Positions 16,196 through 24,410 of a DNA stretch of 64,000 bases are shown here, one piece after another; the stretch's first letter is position 1, and each line of letters opens with the position of its first letter. Where the stretch lies: NCBI GenBank assembly GCA_027600665.1, contig JADGJL010000001.1, positions 248,001-312,000 on the forward strand. Reading direction: 5' to 3'. Position numbers and translations under genes: made by a program. The notes under the pieces were generated by a model, which was not told the origin of the DNA, made no database searches, and was given only the letters and a program-made list of their open reading frames with translations. The DNA is from Irineochytrium annulatum. Taxonomy: Eukaryota > Chytridiomycota > Chytridiomycetes > Chytridiales > Chytridiaceae.

Positions 16196-16975
16196 TTAAT
16201 CCTGTATTCTCTCTGCTTGCATTCGATCAAACAATTGCTCCAGATCCGTATGGTACTCCGGGTGCTCCTTCACAAGCAGACTAATATATTCAGACCCACA
16301 TTCATAGAACATCAAGCGGTTAAACGGGGCTGTGTCTCCCATATGATTGCTTTCCTGTCCGAATTTTGCCCGAATCAGATTCTCAATATAACGTGCGTAA
16401 CCCTCGTTCCATTCCAACCAACTCCAGTACTCAGCTTGTTCTTCAGTTAATGAAGTAAACAACGCCTTTCTAGCTGTGTGTACTTGTGTTAGGTCTCTAC
16501 TCTTCAAAGCAGACAACAATGCGTTAATCCGCTCCACAACGACTGCATCTTCATACGGAAACTCATAATCCAGTTCCCATGTCACACGCTTCAATTGCGT
16601 CATTTTATGTTTAATCTGAAGACGGTTGACGATTCGCTCATCATAACTCTCATATACATAGCAATGAACATATTCGTGGAACAAATAGACTTTCTGCTCC
16701 AGGTCTTTGAATGCTGCGTCCGTAACAATCGCACACATACGTCCATCCATATGAGGCACTGGCATGGCTGCAAGGCATTCATCTGGAATATATAAATCGT
16801 CCGGCACCGTCTTTACCCACTCATATTGCTGCGTCTTGGACGAATAATCATAGATATATAATAAAGCTTCATAGGCGACAACCACTGGATAATGTTCTGC
16901 AAACAGAGGATGTAGGCTAACCAAGTCCTTCTGAAGCTCGTTTAACTCGTTAATCTGCTCTAAAAAAGCTTCCAT
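16196..16975 (-). CDS. Putative zinc metallopeptidase-like protein (HExxH)
   Basis: A 259-residue soluble protein of no recognised family. The stretch LFHEYVHCYVYES has an HEYVH zinc-binding motif at 100-104, and WNEGYARYIENL has a Glu at 191 that could be the third zinc ligand of a gluzincin-like site. The motif has a large hydrophobic residue before it, as real HExxH helices do. No signal peptide is present, so the protein should stay in the cytoplasm. AGAGAGGTT precedes ATG 16975. The peptidase call rests on the motif alone. Confidence 0.6.
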   Translation of the reverse strand: MEAFLEQINELNELQKDLVSLHPLFAEHYPVVVAYEALLYIYDYSSKTQQYEWVKTVPDDLYIPDECLAAMPVPHMDGRMCAIVTDAAFKDLEQKVYLFHEYVHCYVYESYDERIVNRLQIKHKMTQLKRVTWELDYEFPYEDAVVVERINALLSALKSRDLTQVHTARKALFTSLTEEQAEYWSWLEWNEGYARYIENLIRAKFGQESNHMGDTAPFNRLMFYECGSEYISLLVKEHPEYHTDLEQLFDRMQAERIQD

Positions 16976-17082
16976 GTCGTGAACCTCTCTTTACTGAAAT
17001 GATGCGTTAATCATACTAGATTAGGACAGATAAAACACTGAGAGAAAAATGATAATTCTGTTCGAGTGTGAGATAGTGAACG

Positions 17083-17226
17083 TTAGAAACGTTCGCCGCG
17101 TTTCTCATACAGGTAGATATCCAGTGCCTGAATCCCACGCCGGGCCAGCTTAATAAACAGGATCAGCGCATACACACCGAGTCCATATAACAACACATTA
17201 ATCAACATTAGAAACATTGTAATCAT
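17083..17226 (-). CDS. Small single-helix membrane protein (47 aa)
   Basis: ATG 17226 is preceded by ATAGGAGGAATAAC, an excellent ribosome-binding site, and opens a 47-codon frame. The product has a hydrophobic helix at about residues 2-25 followed by an amphipathic basic tail (IKLARRGIQALDIYLYEKRG). Such short proteins in Paenibacillus are common and functionally unknown. The rest of the gene-free interval 16976-17405 holds this gene and a terminator only. Confidence 0.7.
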   Translation of the reverse strand: MITMFLMLINVLLYGLGVYALILFIKLARRGIQALDIYLYEKRGERF

Positions 17227-17342
17227 AATTGTTATTCCTCCTATGAACCTATTAAATTATCACTTCCTATTCTAGCATATTTTCCCTCAGTTAACTTTTA
17301 TGGTGGATGTAAAGGCTATTCGGGGTGCTTATTGATTCAAAA

Positions 17343-17383
17343 CAAAAAAAATCCTCCACGTCCCTTTATGAAAGGTGGAAGAT
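17343..17383 (-). terminator. Terminator after the HIT gene
   Basis: On the minus strand ATCTTCCAC and GTGGAGGAT form a 9-bp stem (one G-T pair), followed by eight T residues, 23 bp past the HIT stop codon. Confidence 0.8.
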
Positions 17384-17405
17384 TTATAAACCGGTCTACC
17401 GTTTC

Positions 17406-17738
17406 CTAAGTTCGTTCACCACTGACTATATGCCAATGCTGATGCTTCGAGTCTTGATAACTGCCCAAGTTAGTTACAATCTTCGATGAGCCTGTCTGAG
17501 CTAACATGTCAGCAGCTACCTTTTTAATGACTTGCATCATTTCTAAGAGTAGCTCATCATTATTCTCTTCCTCTTCTGAAATGAAGGACTGAATATGCAT
17601 CTTGGGAATCACAACAATGTGATGCTTGTAGTAGGGCCGAGTGTGATGATAAGCCATAACGTTATTGGTTTCCATGACAACTTTAACTTGCGTTTTACCA
17701 CTCAGCACCTCATCACAATAAAAGTCCTGCGTCATCAT
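17406..17738 (-). CDS. HIT-family nucleotide-binding protein
   Basis: A 110-residue histidine-triad protein. The HxHxH motif is KHQHWHIVSGE near the C-terminus, with the middle His expected to attack the nucleotide alpha-phosphate. HHIVVIPKMHIQSF carries the other conserved strand. Family members hydrolyse adenosine phosphoramidates or dinucleotides. Two ATG codons begin the frame; the second (17735) sits at better distance from GGGGGAG. The HD-domain gene lies 40 bp upstream on the same strand. Confidence 0.88.
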   Translation of the reverse strand: MMTQDFYCDEVLSGKTQVKVVMETNNVMAYHHTRPYYKHHIVVIPKMHIQSFISEEEENNDELLLEMMQVIKKVAADMLAQTGSSKIVTNLGSYQDSKHQHWHIVSGERT

Positions 17739-17777
17739 ACTCCCCCTTCTTCAAAGTGCGTACGTTAGAGCGTAAAC

Positions 17778-18368
17778 TTATGATTTGGTCAAGATTCCCT
17801 GATCCACGGATTTCTGAATAAGCTGCTGCGCATACTCCCACAATGTCTCGGAACCGTTCGCAATCTCACGGTTTCTGTTTAACACCTGTTCACTTGTAAT
17901 GTTATATTTCTGCCATGTATCTCCCTCATTCTGATGGTTGTGGATAATAGGCTGCAATCGATCGAGAGATGAGGCAAATTGTGCTTCAGACGTCTGTTTT
18001 GCTTCAAACTCTAACCATAAGTGGAGTAGTTCTTCAGCCTGTTCCTTAGGCAACATACCAAACAGTCGATGAGCCGCTTTGAGTTCACGATCATATTTAT
18101 CCGTATTCCCCACCGTATCGTAGGCAAAAGTATCGCCGGCATCGATCTCAACCAGATCATGAACGAGAAGCATCTTAATGACTTTGAGCATATCCACATC
18201 CGTGTTGGCATGACTCTGTAAAACCAAAGCCATCATTGCCAGATGCCAAGAATGCTCTGCATCATTTTCAAGTCTCTCACCATGCATAATTCTCGTCTTT
18301 CGTTCAATCGTTTTGAGTTTATCAATCTCAATGAGAAATTGAATCTGATCCTGTAATGATTCGCTCAT
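17778..18368 (-). CDS. HD-domain hydrolase (YfbR/oxetanocin-like)
   Basis: A 196-residue HD-domain protein. NDAEHSWHLAMMAL gives the first metal His (H39) and LLVHDLVEIDAGDT gives the H70-D71 doublet and downstream acid residues. This layout matches the YfbR-like 5'-nucleotidase/oxetanocin group, which releases phosphate from deoxynucleoside monophosphates or related compounds. ATAAAGGAGGATG precedes ATG 18368. Neighbouring HIT and PhzF genes are co-oriented. Confidence 0.85.
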   Translation of the reverse strand: MSESLQDQIQFLIEIDKLKTIERKTRIMHGERLENDAEHSWHLAMMALVLQSHANTDVDMLKVIKMLLVHDLVEIDAGDTFAYDTVGNTDKYDRELKAAHRLFGMLPKEQAEELLHLWLEFEAKQTSEAQFASSLDRLQPIIHNHQNEGDTWQKYNITSEQVLNRNREIANGSETLWEYAQQLIQKSVDQGILTKS

Positions 18369-18392
18369 AGCACATCCTCCTTTATGTATAGA

Positions 18393-19286
18393 TCAGGTAT
18401 CCAATTCAACGTTCAGTTCACGCACAAAAACAGCTGTCCCCTTCATTCTGACATCCATATCCTCTCCATCCCGAATTACGCTCACTTGAACCTTTCCATC
18501 TCTTCCAATCTCATGCCCTTGCTCTACCACAAACTGTACCTCATCGATCTCCGGTTTCACATAGGTTAAATAATAAGCACCCATCACCCCGGAGGCTGTT
18601 CTAGTCACTGGATCTTCCGTCGTACCTGAGTAAGGTGAAGAGAAATGTCTGGCATGCATCATCGCATCGGAATCACGAGTTTCGAAACAAAAAGGATGTA
18701 AGGAAGCTTTGGGATTCTCAATTAATATTCCTGGGAAAAGGAAAGAATCCGGTTTCATTTTCATAAAAGAGTTCAAATCACGAATGGGGATTAGTAATGT
18801 CCAGGCTCCTGTACTTCCATAAACGATTGGCATAGAATGATCCACTTCATCCAGAGTGAGGTTTATGGCGCTTACCAGCTTCTGGATATCCCCCTGGAAC
18901 GGTATAAACTGCGGATGATCCTGTTTCATCTCCATGTAAATGATGTTGTCATTTCTCTCAAATCGAATAGGTAGTATGCCTACATTAGTTTCAATCGTGA
19001 TTAACTCTCGGTCACCCAGCATACCACGTGTCTTTAATCCATACAGGGATGCCATTGTGGCATGTCCACACAGATTAATTTCATGACCCGGCGTAAAATA
19101 ACGTAATCGGACGTCAGCTACTTCAGATTTCAACACAAATACCGTCTCATTAAAACCAACTTGATAAGCGATCTGCTGCATCTCCGCCTCACTGAAATGA
19201 TCCGCATCAAAGACCACTCCTGCCGGGTTACCTTGACCAGGAACTGTGGAGAAAGCATCATAATGATAGACCTTAATATTACTCAT
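18393..19286 (-). CDS. PhzF-family isomerase/epimerase-like protein
   Basis: A 297-residue PhzF-fold protein (DAP-epimerase-like). The N-terminal AFSTVPGQGNPAGVVFD and NETVFVL (catalytic Glu region) are diagnostic, and NLCGHATMASLYGL is the family's phosphate/acid-binding loop. SPYSGTTEDPVTRTASGVM is the second-domain counterpart. Most members are enzymes of unknown substrate rather than phenazine proteins. The start is set at ATG 19286, which overlaps the stop of the peptidase E gene by 8 bp; a GTG four codons earlier is possible. Coupled translation with peptidase E is likely. Confidence 0.87.
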   Translation of the reverse strand: MSNIKVYHYDAFSTVPGQGNPAGVVFDADHFSEAEMQQIAYQVGFNETVFVLKSEVADVRLRYFTPGHEINLCGHATMASLYGLKTRGMLGDRELITIETNVGILPIRFERNDNIIYMEMKQDHPQFIPFQGDIQKLVSAINLTLDEVDHSMPIVYGSTGAWTLLIPIRDLNSFMKMKPDSFLFPGILIENPKASLHPFCFETRDSDAMMHARHFSSPYSGTTEDPVTRTASGVMGAYYLTYVKPEIDEVQFVVEQGHEIGRDGKVQVSVIRDGEDMDVRMKGTAVFVRELNVELDT

Positions 19287-19944
19287 CACTTGACCCACTT
19301 TCTCTGTAATCTACGAGACACACATTTCCATATAACTCTACGCTTTCACCATCAACTACAAGCCCGCCACCATCTTGGCACGCATATACAGCTGTACGGT
19401 TAACACGGGTATACTCTCTTAATGAATCCAAAGCATCTTCCGAACCATCCCAGTGGGGTGCAAACTCAAAATCGACAAAACCCAGTGCTTTCATGTCTTT
19501 CAGATCTACATTATTCTCATCTGCATCTTCCCCATGCCCAGCGATCTCTATCGTAGGTGTAGTAAGAATACTGCCTGCGCTGACCCCAATCAGCATGCCA
19601 CCACTCTTCACATAGGAACGCAGCAAACCTAGCACATTTCTCTTCTGTAATAGACTTAGAAAATAAAACGTATTTCCGCCGGATAGATGAATTGCATCAC
19701 ACTCGAAAATAGAGCCAAATGTGTTCTCCTCGTACTGCAGATCAAGATCATAATATTGAATGTTGTCTATTCCTATTTGGTTATAGTAACGTCTAGTGTG
19801 CTCAAAATAACTTCGCTCCGCGTCGGAACATGATGGTATATAGCCGATGGAAGGCTGTTCACTGTGGAATAAGCTTCGTATTTTCTGATTCAATTTATCG
19901 TTAGATTCGAACACCAAATCACTTAGCAGAACCAACGTAGTCAT
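19279..19944 (-). CDS. Peptidase E-like (S51 family, class I glutamine-amidotransferase-like fold)
   Basis: A 221-residue protein of the S51 group. GVSAGS at about 120-125 is the nucleophile elbow with catalytic S122, IHLSGGNTFYFL at 86-97 the preceding loop, and FAPHWDGS near 162-169 supplies the His of the catalytic pair. S51 enzymes include alpha-aspartyl dipeptidase and cyanophycinase; the YIPSCSDAERSYF start resembles the dipeptidase side. The gene overlaps its neighbours on both sides (4 bp upstream with a GNAT, 8 bp downstream with PhzF), so the three form a tight operon. Confidence 0.85.
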   Translation of the reverse strand: MTTLVLLSDLVFESNDKLNQKIRSLFHSEQPSIGYIPSCSDAERSYFEHTRRYYNQIGIDNIQYYDLDLQYEENTFGSIFECDAIHLSGGNTFYFLSLLQKRNVLGLLRSYVKSGGMLIGVSAGSILTTPTIEIAGHGEDADENNVDLKDMKALGFVDFEFAPHWDGSEDALDSLREYTRVNRTAVYACQDGGGLVVDGESVELYGNVCLVDYRESGSSDE

Positions 19945-20303
19945 CTGATTTCCTCCCGTAAAAGTCGGGTAGCTTCTCTCCCGTATCCTCTACCTGCGTA
20001 TTCCGAAAGTACAGCGAATCCAAGTTCCCAGCTTTTTCGGTGATCCACGTAACTCCACATCTGAACGATCCCAATGGGTGTATCCTCTGGATCATTCACG
20101 CGCCGTATAGCGAAATCATAAGCATACGGTTTCTCATCTGCGACAGCAAAATGGCTGCGGTATTTCTCACGGACCTTTTCCTCATCTGTTTCAACAGTTT
20201 CCTCGAAGCTCCATACGTTTGTGTCACATTCAAGTTGACCTATGAAGTTGAGGTCTTGTTCTGTAACTGTAGTTATTTTAATTTTCTGTCCCACGAATTC
20301 CAT
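19941..20303 (-). CDS. C-terminally truncated GNAT acetyltransferase
   Basis: A 120-residue protein with a GNAT N-terminus and motif A (EYAGRGYGREATRLLREE, about 102-119). It ends one residue after that helix, whereas GNAT domains normally continue about 50 residues through motif B. Its TGA overlaps the ATG of the peptidase E gene (ATGA), and the GGAGG of that gene lies in its last codons. It may be a broken enzyme kept because it drives coupled translation of the next gene. Start ATG 20303 has TAAGGAG. Confidence 0.7.
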   Translation of the reverse strand: MEFVGQKIKITTVTEQDLNFIGQLECDTNVWSFEETVETDEEKVREKYRSHFAVADEKPYAYDFAIRRVNDPEDTPIGIVQMWSYVDHRKSWELGFAVLSEYAGRGYGREATRLLREEIR

Positions 20304-20344
20304 GTGAATTCATCTCCTTAGGATTATGCCACCATTCCCATAGA

Positions 20345-20719
20345 CTACTGCATCAGCCCGTTAATATATCTTCTGTGGCTTGCAGATGCTTCTTGAACCC
20401 ACAAGTCCAACTCAACTCTACTCACAAAAAATTGATCCTGAACCTTAATGAACGGGAACATTTTCCCATCAAAGAAACCTGATACGGTAAAGCTTCCTTG
20501 TTCCGCCTTAATAATACTCATCACCTGTTCTTCAGTCATACTCAGATACTCGGCAGTTTCTTGCATCGTCAATAATACTTTATCGTTTGGTACTACTTGC
20601 TCTACTGCCTGAGTGAGTTCACTATTTCTCTCATGAGTGGTTAAAATTATACAGCCAATGATAAAGCAGATACCCAAAATGGCACTAGCTAAAAGTATAG
20701 AGAACGGAACAGATTTCAT
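20345..20719 (-). CDS. Membrane-anchored protein with an excisionase-like helix-turn-helix
   Basis: A 124-residue protein: one N-terminal transmembrane helix at about 7-27, a short linker, then a MerR/excisionase-type fold. LLTMQETAEYLSMTEEQVMSI forms the winged-helix recognition unit and FPFIKVQDQFFVSRVELDLWVQEA the wing and terminal helix. In Xis-like proteins this domain binds DNA; here it is tethered to the membrane with the domain predicted inside or outside depending on orientation. Ribosome-binding site GGGAGG precedes ATG 20719. Confidence 0.68.
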   Translation of the reverse strand: MKSVPFSILLASAILGICFIIGCIILTTHERNSELTQAVEQVVPNDKVLLTMQETAEYLSMTEEQVMSIIKAEQGSFTVSGFFDGKMFPFIKVQDQFFVSRVELDLWVQEASASHRRYINGLMQ

Positions 20720-20735
20720 TTAAATCCTCCCTTGC

Positions 20736-21260
20736 TCAAAAGGGGTCTATGTCAGACCCAACATATTTTTTCTGTAAAGTGTAATAGAAGAGATTGTCTA
20801 CTAACTCAGTGGACTTCAGAAAGTTTAACTTTTCTAACAAGCTCTGCGATTGAATATTTGCCTGCTCCACAGTCGCTTCAATAAAATCAAGATTCATCTC
20901 GTTCCAGCCAATTTCGAACATTGCGGTTAAAGCTTCTTGCATCAACCTTTGTCCCCAATAGTCCGGGGATAAGTCAAAGCCAATCTCTGCCTTCGACGGT
21001 GAATCCGTATTCCAACAGTGAAACCCCGCTGTACCTATGAATTCGCCATCCAATTTATGGAATAGACCATATCTGCAACCTGAATCTTCAATGTGAAATT
21101 GTATGATTTCTTCTGCTTCCTTTACATCACGGCAAGGCTGAATATCCATAAATCGAGTTACATCCGGTTTAGCAAAATGTTCATACACATCCTGCCGGTC
21201 TGCTAAGGTTAATTCTCTGAGGTACAGACGTTCAGTCTCTACATTAGGAAAATGTATCAT
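20736..21260 (-). CDS. GNAT acetyltransferase (RimJ/RimL-like)
   Basis: A 174-residue GNAT with the RimJ/L-type start VETERLYLRELTLADRQDVYEHFAKPDVTRFMD split over two strands. Motif A appears as SPDYWGQRLMQEALTAMFEIG at about 108-128, and ANIQSQSLLEKLNF is motif B. RimJ/L-type enzymes acetylate N-termini of proteins or small amines. The substrate is unknown. AAAGGAGATC precedes ATG 21260. Confidence 0.87.
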   Translation of the reverse strand: MIHFPNVETERLYLRELTLADRQDVYEHFAKPDVTRFMDIQPCRDVKEAEEIIQFHIEDSGCRYGLFHKLDGEFIGTAGFHCWNTDSPSKAEIGFDLSPDYWGQRLMQEALTAMFEIGWNEMNLDFIEATVEQANIQSQSLLEKLNFLKSTELVDNLFYYTLQKKYVGSDIDPF

Positions 21261-21281
21261 GACATGATCTCCTTTAAATCG

Positions 21282-21848
21282 TTAAACGTTTCGGATTGTG
21301 TACTGTCCGGCCTCACCAAGAAAATCACTTTTGGTTAACCCTTGTTCTCCGAGTAACATCCTGTAGTTCGATATTGTACCGTCATGTGAAATGACAAACG
21401 TGTTGCCCCTCTGTTTCCTGCACCACTCCAGAAGCTGTTCAGCTAATATCTTGAATCGATATGCATCCATCTGATTAATGCTTTCCTTCCAACAATCCAG
21501 CCCCAAATCAAGCATTCTTATGTAAGTGTATTGATGGCTGAGTTCTTCCTTGGAATAGGTCTGATCGCAGATGAAAGGAACAAACTCCGGATTCTGAGGA
21601 AACATTCTTGGGCCAACCAACGGGCTGAACATAAGATTGCCTTTTGGTTCTAGCAGGCGCGCTGTTTCAATAGTACGTTTCGTTGGACTAACCAAGATGG
21701 TGTCTTCAGGCGATAAATTCACTTGTTTACGTAACGCTATAACTTGACGTTTTCCCAATTCAGTGAGACCAGGATGCAGGTAATTTAATTGATTAGGATA
21801 ATCTAACAAGTGTTCACCATGACCATGACGAATAAATGTAATGTCCAT
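21282..21848 (-). CDS. Histidine phosphatase-superfamily (phosphoglycerate mutase-like) protein
   Basis: A 188-residue protein. The phosphohistidine motif RHG is at R7-H8-G9 in ITFIRHGHGEHL, VSPTKRTIETARLL is the second conserved Arg region, and FVISHDGTISNYRMLL near the end has the second catalytic His. The start is set at ATG 21848, which begins the protein just before the first beta strand; the frame continues to a TTG at 21875. The substrate is unknown. A second histidine phosphatase of different lineage is at 37467. Confidence 0.87.
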   Translation of the reverse strand: MDITFIRHGHGEHLLDYPNQLNYLHPGLTELGKRQVIALRKQVNLSPEDTILVSPTKRTIETARLLEPKGNLMFSPLVGPRMFPQNPEFVPFICDQTYSKEELSHQYTYIRMLDLGLDCWKESINQMDAYRFKILAEQLLEWCRKQRGNTFVISHDGTISNYRMLLGEQGLTKSDFLGEAGQYTIRNV

Positions 21849-21901
21849 AAGCCCTCTATTCCTCAAGCTTCTCAACTAATTATTTTTGTTTTCTTAGATA
21901 C

Positions 21902-22087
21902 TCATCTTGCTGACCATCCATCAGACACTCCATCTATAAATCCCATTATGAATGAAAAAATAACGATTCCGAGCAATAAAATCAAACTGGCTATACCCCA
22001 TTTAAGCAAAAGTTTCCTTTTGCTTTTTGCACCAATCCCTAACAATAAAGCTGTTACAACTATCAATGCTACTTCCAACAAAACCAT
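21902..22087 (-). CDS. Small two-helix membrane protein (61 aa)
   Basis: The 61-residue product has two hydrophobic helices (about 3-20 and 30-52) separated by a Lys/Arg-rich loop (KSKRKLLLK), a positive-inside hairpin. CGGAGG lies 9 nt before the ATG at 22087, within 20 bp of the YcxB-like pseudogene end. No family was recognised. Confidence 0.7.
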   Translation of the reverse strand: MVLLEVALIVVTALLLGIGAKSKRKLLLKWGIASLILLLGIVIFSFIMGFIDGVSDGWSAR

Positions 22088-22103
22088 GCCAATAAACCTC
22101 CGT

Positions 22104-22420
22104 TATGTATTATGCTGAGCAGTTTTCATATATGTTCTGACCTGTTCTGCAAACCGAACTGCTTCCGCCTCCGTTTCAAAAGATCGTTTCGGAATCACAT
22201 GTGCACTTGCCTTATTAATGAAAATAAAGAAATATTGTTTTGTCTCATTGAAGATTTCCAAACATTTCCACTTCTATGAAAAATCAAGTTGTCTAAATAG
22301 GATGGCAATAGCCACAGGCAGCACACATACAGCGATCAGCACACCTTTCTCTTACAGTTTAAACATCGCAAATTTGTTCATTTGCCAGTAATCTTCTTCT
22401 GTCAGATGAATATGCATCAT
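22104..22420 (-). pseudogene. Decayed YcxB-like membrane protein gene
   Basis: From ATG 22420 (GGAGGAAG upstream) the minus strand encodes the start of a YcxB-like protein (HLTEEDYWQMNKFAMF) and meets a TAA after 22 codons. In the same frame a hydrophobic helix follows (GVLIAVCVLPVAIAILF), then a TAG, and then the C-terminal family signature FFIFINKASAHVIPKRSF. A normal YcxB protein is about 165 residues with two helices; about 100 codons remain, so a middle part is also missing. The exact 3' end near 22104-22130 is uncertain. Two in-frame stops make it a clear pseudogene. Confidence 0.72.
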
Positions 22421-22459
22421 GTTACTAACTTCCTCCACTCGTTGCAATCTAGTCTGATA

Positions 22460-22711
22460 TTACTCATAAATCTTGCCCATATACAGGATCTGAGCACATC
22501 TCTTCCATGGGTCATCCGGCTTCTCGTAATGGCTTAATCCATCTATCGACGCTTGTCCCCACTCCGCTGCCGCTTCCAAAAATGACGCTATTGAATCATT
22601 CTGCCATTCATCTGCATGACCTTCTCGATCCTTACTTAATTGTTGTAGGAAAACCATAAAGGTCACTTCATCTTCGACTTCATTTACAAGCTCAAATAAC
22701 GTTTTTTTCAT
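22460..22711 (-). CDS. DUF7660-like small protein
   Basis: An 83-residue acidic protein with the pattern TFMVFLQQLSKDR, WQNDSIASFLEAAAEWG and a terminal PWKRCAQILYMGKIYE, which matches small Bacillota proteins assigned to DUF7660. The family's function is unknown. The start at 22711 is chosen to match a family N-terminus beginning MKKTLFEL; an ATG at 22741 extends it by ten residues. It lies 43 bp (or 12 bp) downstream of the P-loop gene on the same strand. Confidence 0.65.
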   Translation of the reverse strand: MKKTLFELVNEVEDEVTFMVFLQQLSKDREGHADEWQNDSIASFLEAAAEWGQASIDGLSHYEKPDDPWKRCAQILYMGKIYE

Positions 22712-22753
22712 GTTGTTTTGTTCACCTGCTCTCGATTTCATAGCTTCGTAAGG

Positions 22754-23596
22754 TTACTCCAGAATTTTTTCCAGTTTGCGCCTACAAACCTCCAGGTCAT
22801 AATCCGAGTTATCCAGCCATACCTTATCCATCTGAAGTAAGTCATAGATTTCGGACTCCAGCCTCTTTCTTTCCTGTAAAACTTGTACCGTGCCCTGAAC
22901 CCCCTGATAACCTTGCGCTTGCCCCAAACCCTGGTTCGTATAATAGTTAATAAAACCTTCTGACCATTCCTTCGGTCTTTCACGAACTGCCTTATCAAAA
23001 GTAAAGGATATATCTTTCTGGTCGATATAAATGAGAAGCGGATTTAGAGCATGAATGATACGCCCGAGTTCCAATACATACTGCACATTCTGCTCTTTGA
23101 TTTGATTGCATTTTACGAGACCCATGGTCAGTGGATTCTGGATAAAACAGCACTCAAATATCGTGATGTAATCATCATTCGTACTTAACACGTTTTGGGC
23201 AAAATCTTGCCACCTCTCGGTGATCAGCTCCATATTTTGCTCAAAAGGAATTTCGTAAATATCTCGGCTGAAAATATCCTGTACAATGTGATCGGGGAGC
23301 TCTATTCCCCGTTGTTCTCTCATCTTACGATAAGGAATCAGGTATCCTTGATCATGGGCAGTCGCATGACTTTTCAAAATCTCTCTGTATTCTTCATGCG
23401 TTTTCAATAAGGACTCGAAGTCTCGAGCATCATAGTAAGCCACACCTTCATAATCAGCAGGGTGATCCAGGTTCCCTTCCTGAAATAGTTGTACCTCCTT
23501 GCCCTTTTCTATCAAAATTTCGGATACCATTTGGGCAATTGTTGACTTGCCTGAACCCGGTAATCCTTCAATCAGTATTAATCGCCTTGTCATCAT
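22754..23596 (-). CDS. P-loop nucleoside-triphosphatase/kinase-like protein
   Basis: A 280-residue protein with a Walker A motif GLPGSGKST at 11-19 following the strand RRLILIE, as in thymidylate- or chloramphenicol-phosphotransferase-like P-loop kinases. The segment YITIFECCFIQNPL near 142-155 could be the Walker B strand with a DE-like acidic replaced by FE. NPLLIYIDQKD near 190 is the nucleoside-kinase-type strand. The substrate is unknown; two ATG codons begin the frame. Confidence 0.75.
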   Translation of the reverse strand: MMTRRLILIEGLPGSGKSTIAQMVSEILIEKGKEVQLFQEGNLDHPADYEGVAYYDARDFESLLKTHEEYREILKSHATAHDQGYLIPYRKMREQRGIELPDHIVQDIFSRDIYEIPFEQNMELITERWQDFAQNVLSTNDDYITIFECCFIQNPLTMGLVKCNQIKEQNVQYVLELGRIIHALNPLLIYIDQKDISFTFDKAVRERPKEWSEGFINYYTNQGLGQAQGYQGVQGTVQVLQERKRLESEIYDLLQMDKVWLDNSDYDLEVCRRKLEKILE

Positions 23597-23661
23597 TGCA
23601 TCACCCTTTATGTTCTGTGAATGTGAAGATATAGATCTTCCATGTGTCAGACATTATGTTA

Positions 23662-24171
23662 TTAATCAATATCTGCAATAACCCATTTTGCAGAATCGCC
23701 ATCTTCTTTCTTTTTCCAAAACACCATCGTATTGCTATACTCTTCGTCGTTCTCATTTAATTCGTTAACCATCACCACTGCCTGATAGAGCTTCCTTTGC
23801 TCCTGTATCGTTATGTCGCTCATGGAAGTAACCTTGCGAATTTTGTATCTTCCCATACCTAATATAGGAGATTCAGGATCAATCAGACTCATATATGCTG
23901 CTTCATCCTTTTCGTATAAATAACGCAAGCGGGCATTCATCAGTTTGACAATTTCCAATTGGTCTCCGTTATAGTTTGTTTCATCGAGATACTCTGGTGG
24001 AGTGTCTTCCTTCTCTTGGGATGTCGATATTTCTTCATTCTGTTGTGTCTCTTTTTCTGTGACATTTAAGGTTGAGGAATCTATTGTTTGCTGCGCATCT
24101 TCAGTGTTTGCCTGGTTCTGACAAGCCACCAGAAGCAGAAATAATAATGAAACTAGGATTAACTTTTTCAT
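23662..24171 (-). CDS. Putative lipoprotein
   Basis: A 169-residue lipoprotein. Lys-Lys, a hydrophobic core and the lipobox LLVAC put the lipid-bearing Cys at position 17. A Gln/Thr/Ser/Glu-rich linker of about 45 residues follows, then a globular C-terminal domain (LKEIVKLMNARLRYLYEKDEAAYMSLI-like, NTF2-type helix spacing) ending KKKEDGDSAKWVIADID. The start is at ATG 24171, with TTGGAGGACGG 5 nt upstream. Function unknown. The 218 bp before the next gene hold no further feature that I can support. Confidence 0.78.
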   Translation of the reverse strand: MKKLILVSLLFLLLVACQNQANTEDAQQTIDSSTLNVTEKETQQNEEISTSQEKEDTPPEYLDETNYNGDQLEIVKLMNARLRYLYEKDEAAYMSLIDPESPILGMGRYKIRKVTSMSDITIQEQRKLYQAVVMVNELNENDEEYSNTMVFWKKKEDGDSAKWVIADID

Positions 24172-24410
24172 ATTCCGTCCTCCAATCACCAATCGTCTAC
24201 ATAAGAAGACTTCCTATCTATGTAAAATTTTCTCTCAAGGTACATCATAACCCATAATGTGGGATTTGCGAACGAACGAAATTAGCCATTCCAACGTATA
24301 AAGCATCTCACGCCAAAAACACGCTTCTCTGCACAAGTTACATCATGCATAGAGCGTGGATATCAGCAGAACTTTTTCCTAACTTTTTTAACTGTCCATA
24401 GTGAATCTAA

